Source of the DNA: Ophiobolus disseminans
Lineage: Eukaryota; Ascomycota; Dothideomycetes; Pleosporales; Phaeosphaeriaceae
Direction of reading: 5' to 3'
NCBI GenBank assembly: GCA_010093685.1
Contig: MU006222.1
Span: 558,001-622,000, forward strand
Length of the DNA stretch: 64,000 nt
The notes beneath the pieces are model-generated. The model had not been told where the DNA came from and searched no databases. It worked only from the letters and a program-made list of their open reading frames with translations. The translations under genes were made by a program, and so were the position numbers. Positions 57,680-64,000 of this stretch are shown piece after piece (position 1 is the first letter of the stretch; every line of letters starts with the position of its first letter).

Positions 57680-58953
57680 CTAGCTGTCTACGATCCATTG
57701 TGCTTGGATTTGACCCAACACGCTGTTGAGTGCTGTGGTCGCATCGCTTAACTGGTCATCGCCAAGCTTGTCGATTGCAGCGACCAAATCCCTCACCTTG
57801 GCACCCTCCCAGGTACCAGCATCCGTCGTCCAGAAAACTCGCTTGATTCCCACCGAAGACATGTATGAGATGCATCTGTAGCATGGGCGTGATGCTAGCA
57901 CGGAAGGTACCTTGTTATCTGAAGCTTTGGTGGACTTGGATACAGGCTGGGATCTGGACCCTCGATCGAGCAGCTCATCATGAAGCGACCCTGTGGATGG
58001 ACAAGAAAGACTAACTCCAGCCGCACTTTCTTCCGTGTCTTTGCAGCAAGCAACGGATTTGAGGGCATCGGACTGAGTTTTCCACCCAAGTCTCGCTACG
58101 TAAACGTCGGCGCCGTTTAGACGCGGAAGTTTCGTTCTTTCCCGTACACTACGAGTGTTCTGACCAGTTTGCCCCTTCGGCAGCAGTATGGGCTGGCTTT
58201 TCGATGCTACAGGTGGAGCCTTCTCTTGTCTCTGTAATCGTTAGCGTGTATTGCAACATGACAAGAGGCGACACCAACCTTGTGTTCCGGGGAAACCTTT
58301 CTACGCACGGAGGACTTGTGGGGATCTTCCCTGACGGGTTTGGTATCATAGGTCGAGTGGCACGGTGCCACTATAGAATGCCGCGCCGAAGATTTATACG
58401 CATACTGCTGAACGTGTTGTATGTGTTGTCCATCTTTGTACTTGTTGCCAGGTTTGTGATGATAATTTTTCTTCGCGTTCTTCATTTGGTGTTTCTCTAC
58501 ACTATTCATTGCGGAGGATGCCACTTTCGCTTCTTGCTCCTCCAGTTGAAACTCGAGACTGAGTGCCGCACAATCCAGGTGTAGCGGATTCAAACCGCCA
58601 CTCTTGAACCTGAGACCTGCCGTTGCAGTGCTTCGCGCTGGACTGGACTGTCTCCTTGAAGACTGCCTAGACGTAGGATTTGATTGCCTCTCGTCGTAGT
58701 CGAGCTTTTCGTTCATCACCACACGATAGTTTGAAGCACGGTTTTTGAGATGCACGGCACTGGAGGCCACGGTGCTGGCGACAGAGAGTGCCGAGTGGAT
58801 CGCCATCATCTCTGAGTGCATCGAGAGGGGGGTGTTGACAAGTTTGCCACCCCCTGCCATCATCTCAAAGGGCGTAAACGTCTTCGTTGTCTCCTCTTCC
58901 AGCTCCAGCTTTGGCTCTTGCTTGAGCTTGTGCTTTTCCTTGAGCTCGGCCAT
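57680..58953 (-). pseudogene. Cytidine-deaminase-like gene with lost 5' coding segment (possible pseudogene)
   Basis: Two exons on the minus strand, 58279-58953 and 57680-58231, give 408 residues from the first in-frame ATG. Zinc-site motifs remain: MHSEMMAIHSAL (His46, Glu48) and SRPCYRCISYM (Cys342, Cys345), followed by KRVFWTTDAGTWEGAKVRDL. LNGADVYVARLGW also matches fungal deaminase-like proteins. The 5' end is abnormal: a family-like start MKTDNYLNLC at 59069 runs out of frame into PGYNNFRSGFDGGALKTG, with no splice signal between, so about 30 residues expected from memory of relatives are missing. It may be a decaying gene or one that now starts later. Confidence concerns the identity; whether it is functional is open. 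Confidence 0.65.
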
Positions 58954-59428
58954 AGCAGGGCCGTTCACAGAGCGAAGCGGAATGCGACCTGTCTTCAACG
59001 CACCTCCATCGAATCCAGAGCGGAAATTGTTGTAGCCCGGCAGAGATTCAGATAGTTGTCGGTCTTCATTTTGTTAGGGTGAGTCACGTTGGTCGGAGTG
59101 AGTTGGCGTGTTAGATTTGTATGTTTTGCTTGGTTATGGGGAAAGTGATTCTTGTGAGTTCTTGTAAGCTGTAACTTTGTTGATGTGTCGGGTGCACGAA
59201 GAAGAATAAGATCGAAAGGTTGGCGCGTGAAGAAGGGAAGGCCAGCTCGTTTGATGCTAGCGCCTTGGCATAGCACATGAGTCGGGCCTCGTCTATTCAA
59301 TATCATTCACCCTGCATACAAGAAGTCATCACTTTCACGTTGGCAAACTCAAAAAATGCATCATCTTGCTATCGCCATCATTTGTCTGCTCGTGCCAGCA
59401 TTTGAAGGCGCGTGCACAGAGCCATCGA
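58954..59428. other. 5' side of deaminase-like gene and 3' flank of lactonase-like gene
   Basis: 475 bp. 58954-59071 contains the damaged 5' coding remnant described for the deaminase-like gene; the rest shows nothing. Confidence 0.5.
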
Positions 59429-60658
59429 TTACTCCGCCCACACAACTGCAGATAACCCATCCTCGTTCTCGGGAGTGCCAGTTGTTCCAATCCTCAAGTC
59501 AGCAACACGCTGGCCCAGCTTTCCAGTCACTTTATCTCTTGAAACAATTGCTACGTTCGACGTAGTCTGGTCGCCGATGGCGACGAAATCGCCAGCTTTG
59601 TTAATGTCGAAAGTGCGAGGATAGGTTCCATAGGATGACGTGTTGTCTGTCCAAGTGAATGAGCCATCCGCAGATATAGTGTACTGCGTCATCGAGTCGT
59701 TGGGCGCGAACTTCTTGTCGTTACGATTCGAGGTGTAGAGAAAGTTATCCTTGACTTTGATTTCGCCAATCTTGGTGCCGCGGGTGGCGGTACTATTGCC
59801 CTGGTAAGGAGTCAAGCTTTGCTTGAGCGTCAGAGTCAAGCAACCTCCCGTAGGATATGATGCGGCCCAGCTGGATACCGTATTCGCCAGCTCATTAGCG
59901 ACGAAGAGAACAGTACCTTCTGCTCCTCGTCGCACTCGAGAAGTCGCCCCTGCTGGAGACCAGAAGGCGCCATGTCGAGGACCGGTACCCGGGGTGGGCT
60001 TACCCGGAGGGCATTCTGTGAGTTTTCCTGTGGTCTTATCGATCTTGTTGATACGAATCAGATCAGCACCTAGGTCTGTAGCCAGCAGATACTCCCCGGT
60101 GGGGTCGACAAACGTATGATGTGGATGCGGTGCGTCCTGGCGTTGTTTATTGGGCCCGCGTGTGGCCATTGTGTATTTGAATGTCTCCAACGCGGCGCCA
60201 CCCGTCAATGGCAACTTGAAGGTGGTCATCTGAGAGGTTTGGCTGCTTTAGTCAGCATGAGTAAACTGAGTTCGAGGAGCAGTGACTTGCTAATGCGCCT
60301 GGGCGATGAATCCTTTCCCATTTGTGCCACCATACAGCGTCGACGCGACGACACCTTGAGGCGAGGAACCCGTCCCAGTCGGTGTTGTAGATCCATTTGT
60401 GCCGACAGAGAACGATACCAAACTTCCGGACGGCGGCCCGTAGAACACTTCGTCTGGTATATAAAGAGCTGGCGCTGCGCTGTCATATGTGATCCAGCTC
60501 GGTAGATTGTTTCCGGTCCTTGTCGAACTGCTCAACGATAGCGCACCGCCGCTGAACGACAGGTAGTTGATAGTTCCCGAATAGTGTGTGGCCCACAGAT
60601 TCGCTGCAGTTGCAACGCCACCAAAAACTGGTAGCATAGAAGAATAGGAAGACAACAT
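59429..60658 (-). CDS. Secreted 6-phosphogluconolactonase-like beta-propeller protein
   Basis: Two exons on the minus strand, 60291-60658 and 59429-60242, encode 393 residues. An N-terminal hydrophobic leader (MLSSYSSMLPVFGGVATAAN) suggests secretion. The body matches the seven-bladed lactonase family (PF10282-type): HPHHTFVDPTGEYLLATDLG, GPRHGAFWSPAG, VLFVANELANTVSSW, FLYTSNRNDKKF and DFVAIGDQTTSNVAIVSRD. The single intron (60243-60290) starts with GC: TA|GCAAGTC...GCAG; unspliced, the frame stops at once. Family members open lactone rings or act in carboxymuconate metabolism, but secreted fungal copies are mostly untested. Confidence 0.88.
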
Positions 60659-62391
60659 GACAAGCGTCGGCCACGGCAGCTGCTCCAATCGTCGGGCGGC
60701 CTGCCTTCAGTATGTATACGTTTTCATCTGTTCTATTATTCATTTCCACGACTTCCACTGTAGGGTCACGCGTGTGTGGTCGGCTTTTTAAAAGTACTCC
60801 GATGAAACATGCTCCAGTTCAGCCTTGCCCAAAAGAACCGACGTTCCCATACATTTGGATCGTGCTGCACAGTACCGGCGTTGCCCCGGAACCTATGGTA
60901 CCTACCGGATAATTGGGTGGGCTCGGGGCAATCTAACGCAATCTCAGAGCTTGTTTCGAAAGTTGCCGATCCCAGTCATGTCAATGCGGGGATATGAAGA
61001 CAGCCTCATGTGCTACTTTCGATCGCCAGCTTGTGACGTCCTTGAGATCTCTTGGCTTCAAGTACCCGGGAGTAAAGCCGCTTCGCCGCAGACCTGCGCC
61101 GGCACGCAAGCACGTGCGTTTCGAAATTGGATGCATACGCGGCACCACACAGACCGTTCTTCTTGTTGTATGTCTACTGGTAGATGTGATTCGCTCGAAT
61201 GCACACGTCAACGCCACCGTGATCAACGGTTTCCTTTCCCGGTAAGTTTCCATGCGAGATAAGCGGGACGCAGAGGCCTAATGGGCTTTTACACTGCATG
61301 TACAGATTGCTCTACTCCACTATTAGCTCTTGTACCCGTCTCGATACCAAGGCTTCAAACCCCGACAAGCTTTCATGTTTCCATCATCTTGAGTTGATCA
61401 CCCACCGGCTGCTGACCTTGGGAATTAATGCGTTTTCTTGACGAAGTGAAATGCTTGTGGCCGATTGACTGGCATGGGTACTTCTGCCGCCGTTACAGGC
61501 CTCGGCGCTGACCCCATTAGCAATCTCTTCGCGCACCAGCAAGCATATTCCCGGAAGCCTGCGACTTGGCCACATGTCATTAGCTATTCGCTCTCACTTG
61601 TCTTTGTTGCCTTGATCCTGAACTAAAGAAATGCTCTTCATGATTCCAAGGTTGTCTCGCAACCCTCCCGAATTCTGTCTACGCCTAAACTTCTAAAACC
61701 TACACACAGGCATTCAAGCCTTTGCACCTTCCTGCGCTTAATATTCCAATCTCATCTGTCGTTCCCGAGACTGTCAGAATTGTTTAAGACGCTGTGACCT
61801 GTGGAGTGTAAACAGGGACACAAGTCACCGCAAGATCAGCAGGCCATTGCTGTGCCTCGCATGGCCTTGACGGAGGATCTGGCCATTTAGGAGTCGACAT
61901 GCGGCCCTTCGATAAGACCACTGTCGATGAAGAAGCTCATAGTGATGTTTTTTGTTCGGGTGGCTAGCTCGAAAACATAGCGCTTGAGCTGTATAATCAA
62001 GGACATTGCGGCTATGGTATGATCTCACGCCAGAGAATACCTAGTCTGGGCTTCCAGTACATCTCACACCATCCAATGCGCATTGCAAAATTTCCCTACT
62101 ACACCCAGCCACCGGAACTAGATATGCCTCTCTTCTTACCTCGGGTGCACAGTTCGTGGGCGGAATGGGAGGGGCGAGAAGATCACGCTACCTACTATGG
62201 CACTGGAGGATAGTTGGACAAGGCAATGTCTACGCCACGGATATCAAAGGCAAAGCGAACACGGATCTCACAATTCATCGTCGTTCGACAAGCACCGCAG
62301 CTTCCTCACAATTAAAATATTAAACATTCATAGTGAAAGGACTATTAGACTTTTTCGACCTTCCTGTACCCATCTTTCGAACACTTTGTGT
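60659..62391. other. Intergenic region
   Basis: 1.7 kb between the lactonase-like start and the stop of the small secreted protein gene. Frames at 60981-61262 on both strands have no domain features. Nothing else is recognised. Confidence 0.5.
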
Positions 62392-62959
62392 CTAATATGG
62401 TGCCTTTGTGACAGCATGCACATACGTGTCCGCACACCCATCTGTCGTTCCTTTCCAAGTCAGCACTTCACTGCCCAATAAGCCATTGCATATCGTCCAT
62501 CCCTCTTCTTCGCCGTCCACCGTAAGGAGGTATCCTTCGCTGAGCGCCATGTTGCCTGCAGGCTGCGGGGAAGCGAGGAACTGGAGCTCTTTGCCCGCTT
62601 CGACGATAGTTGAGTTGTACAGCTTTTCACCGCCATTGAACGGCGCCAGGGCAACGCTCGATAGCGTGCCGTCTGTGAGAGTGAAGTTTGGAAGGGAGTT
62701 ATAGCCACTCCCGATGAGGCGAAGGATAAGAGCGGGTTGGTGGAACGGATCCTGATACTGTTAACACTAAGAACTACCTGAGATGTCTGGAAACACATAC
62801 ATAGAGTGATGTCGCAGCGACAGCTTGAAGTTCGGAAGGGTCTGGATTGGGATCGGCTTGGGAAGTCGTGACGAGAAGGAAGTTTGTGAGCTCTGTCGGG
62901 AACGCAGCGCAAATCATTGCACCAACTGCAACAATGAGGCTCAATGTTGAGGAACGCAT
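62392..62959 (-). CDS. Small secreted protein, effector-like, unknown family
   Basis: Two exons on the minus strand, 62801-62959 and 62392-62757, encode 174 residues. A signal peptide (MRSSTLSLIVAVGAMICAAF) is followed by a mature domain of ~150 residues with strand-rich segments: ALILRLIGSGYNSLPNF, LSSVALAPFNGGEKLY and GYLLTVDGEEEGWTICNGLL. Two cysteines near the end (Cys in WTICNG and DGCADT) could form a disulfide. Possible N-glycosylation sites are NFT and NST. No enzyme motif. The pattern is like the many small beta-rich secreted proteins of dothideomycetes, some of which are host effectors; no evidence shows that for this one. Confidence 0.78.
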
Positions 62960-64000
62960 CGTGAGATCGATTGAGTGAAGTTGAGAATAACGCGACAACT
63001 TTGAGGTGATGTTTGCAAATTTTTGTGGCAGCAGCGACCACTTGTCTATATACCTGCAACTTACCCCGGGACCGAAGCAGGCACGACAAGTGTAAGGTGT
63101 CACAAATGCAATCATACATACCGGTTCTCCAGTATCTACGCTTCAGCCACCCAATTGGCATTGCGGGAGCCCTTGCAGATCACAAGAGCCCCTGCAAAAC
63201 GTAACTGACAGCGACAGCGACAGCTTCATCCAATGGTTTTCGTAGTAAGTAGGCAATCTGACGAGCTCGCAGATCTGTTGGGTGGTAAGATTGTGATGGT
63301 TATGTGACTGTATCTCTTGTGAGTCTTCCTCATTTTGCATAAATTGCAGATTTGGGTAGGACGAAAGTGACGTTGGGAGCGCATGTTGATCGTCCGATCG
63401 GCACTGCATCTGAACTACGCCCTAGCTAGCCTCGTTTAGCCGACTCGAAAGTGAACATCGGAATACACCATGTCTTCGACATGTGCAGCATGCGTTTAGA
63501 GATTTCGCTCCATCTTTTAAGAGTGCCTGAGAATGAAGAAAGGGGAAGATAGACGGATGGGGCGGTGCGAAATTCTGAAGTCACACAAGGTCATTTTACT
63601 CAACCCAAAGCTTGTTAGAGTGGCAGGGGCCACTCGGACAATCAAAAGCAGCAAGGGAGCTGCTACCTCAGGTGAGGTAGGCGCAATAGGCTATTGTTTG
63701 AGTATATAGTTTCTTCCTTCGCCGAGATCAATCCATCACTTGTTAACTCAACTCATCTTCTTTAACAAAGCTAACTAGGGTAAGTCACAATCACCAACCT
63801 GTGCACGTAGGAGTCAACACCTGCGAGACTTCACAACTCTCGATGCAATATGCGGACAGTTGCCCAGCTAAGTGGGCTTGTGTTCTTTTCTACATCGAGC
63901 GAGAGAGCCACCGTTGCACTACACTGACCTGACACTCATTCATGGATGGTAGACACTCGATCGTGTAAACCTAAACTCTTGAGACCAAGCCAGCAACGAA
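62960..64000. other. Right-edge intergenic region with promoter-like elements
   Basis: 1 kb without a complete gene. The right part looks like the promoter and 5' leader of a plus-strand gene starting beyond the window: TATA-like TATATA at 63703-63708 and a donor-like GG|GTAAGTC at 63780 after CTAACTAGG. Confidence 0.45.
63663..63680. promoter_or_regulatory. 8-bp inverted repeat upstream of a TATA-like box
   Basis: CTACCTCA-GG-TGAGGTAG is a perfect 8+8 palindrome with a 2-nt centre, ending 22 bp before the TATATA at 63703. Such a dyad suits binding of a dimeric regulator. The target gene would lie past the window edge. Confidence 0.45.

Overview
This is nuclear DNA from a filamentous ascomycete, most likely a dothideomycete of the order Pleosporales. 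About 30 protein genes lie 0.3-2 kb apart on both strands. Introns are 48-100 nt, with GT..AG ends and CTAAC/CTGAC-type branch points. The set is typical of Pezizomycotina: a HET-domain protein, a KapC-type bZIP, an SFL1-type HSF regulator, DUF2458, a GH55 glucanase, GPI-anchored and small secreted proteins. The order assignment rests on remembered similarity and is an inference. Exon structures were built by hand from reading frames, splice signals and family motifs.

Layout. 1-10 kb: 3' end of a coiled-coil (probably R3H) gene, a nucleolar RRM protein, a Cys-rich membrane protein, a Cox14-type respiratory assembly factor divergent from a DUF2458 gene, a GPI-anchored Ser/Thr-rich protein and an unknown multi-pass membrane protein. 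10-20 kb: HET protein, SFL1-like regulator, F-box protein and xanthine phosphoribosyltransferase. 20-32 kb: TBC Rab-GAP, E2 enzyme, BTB protein, inositol-monophosphatase family enzyme divergent from a cyclase-family enzyme. 31-38 kb: secreted GH55 exo-beta-1,3-glucanase, hotdog thioesterase and a small repeat protein. 38-51 kb: a UFD1-type protein with zinc fingers and an AZUL-like C-terminus, an F-box protein with two possible C-termini, YIP1, cytochrome c heme lyase, KapC and a mitochondrial pterin carbinolamine dehydratase. 52-64 kb: ARP8, an unknown 210-residue protein, a deaminase-like gene with a damaged 5' end, a secreted beta-propeller lactonase-like protein, a small secreted protein, and a promoter-like stretch at the right edge.

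The genes are mostly unrelated housekeeping and accessory functions. I see no biosynthetic cluster, no transposon, no CRISPR array and no convincing tRNA or rRNA. Ubiquitin-linked genes recur (E2, two F-box proteins, BTB protein, UFD1-type protein), but they are scattered and not an operon-like unit. Observations most worth a second look: the alternative C-terminus at 42.7-43.2 kb, the UFD1/zinc-finger/AZUL architecture, a 6-nt micro-exon in the GH55 gene, the lost 5' coding segment of the deaminase-like gene, and two GC-AG introns that are needed to make intact proteins. None amounts to a clearly new biological system.
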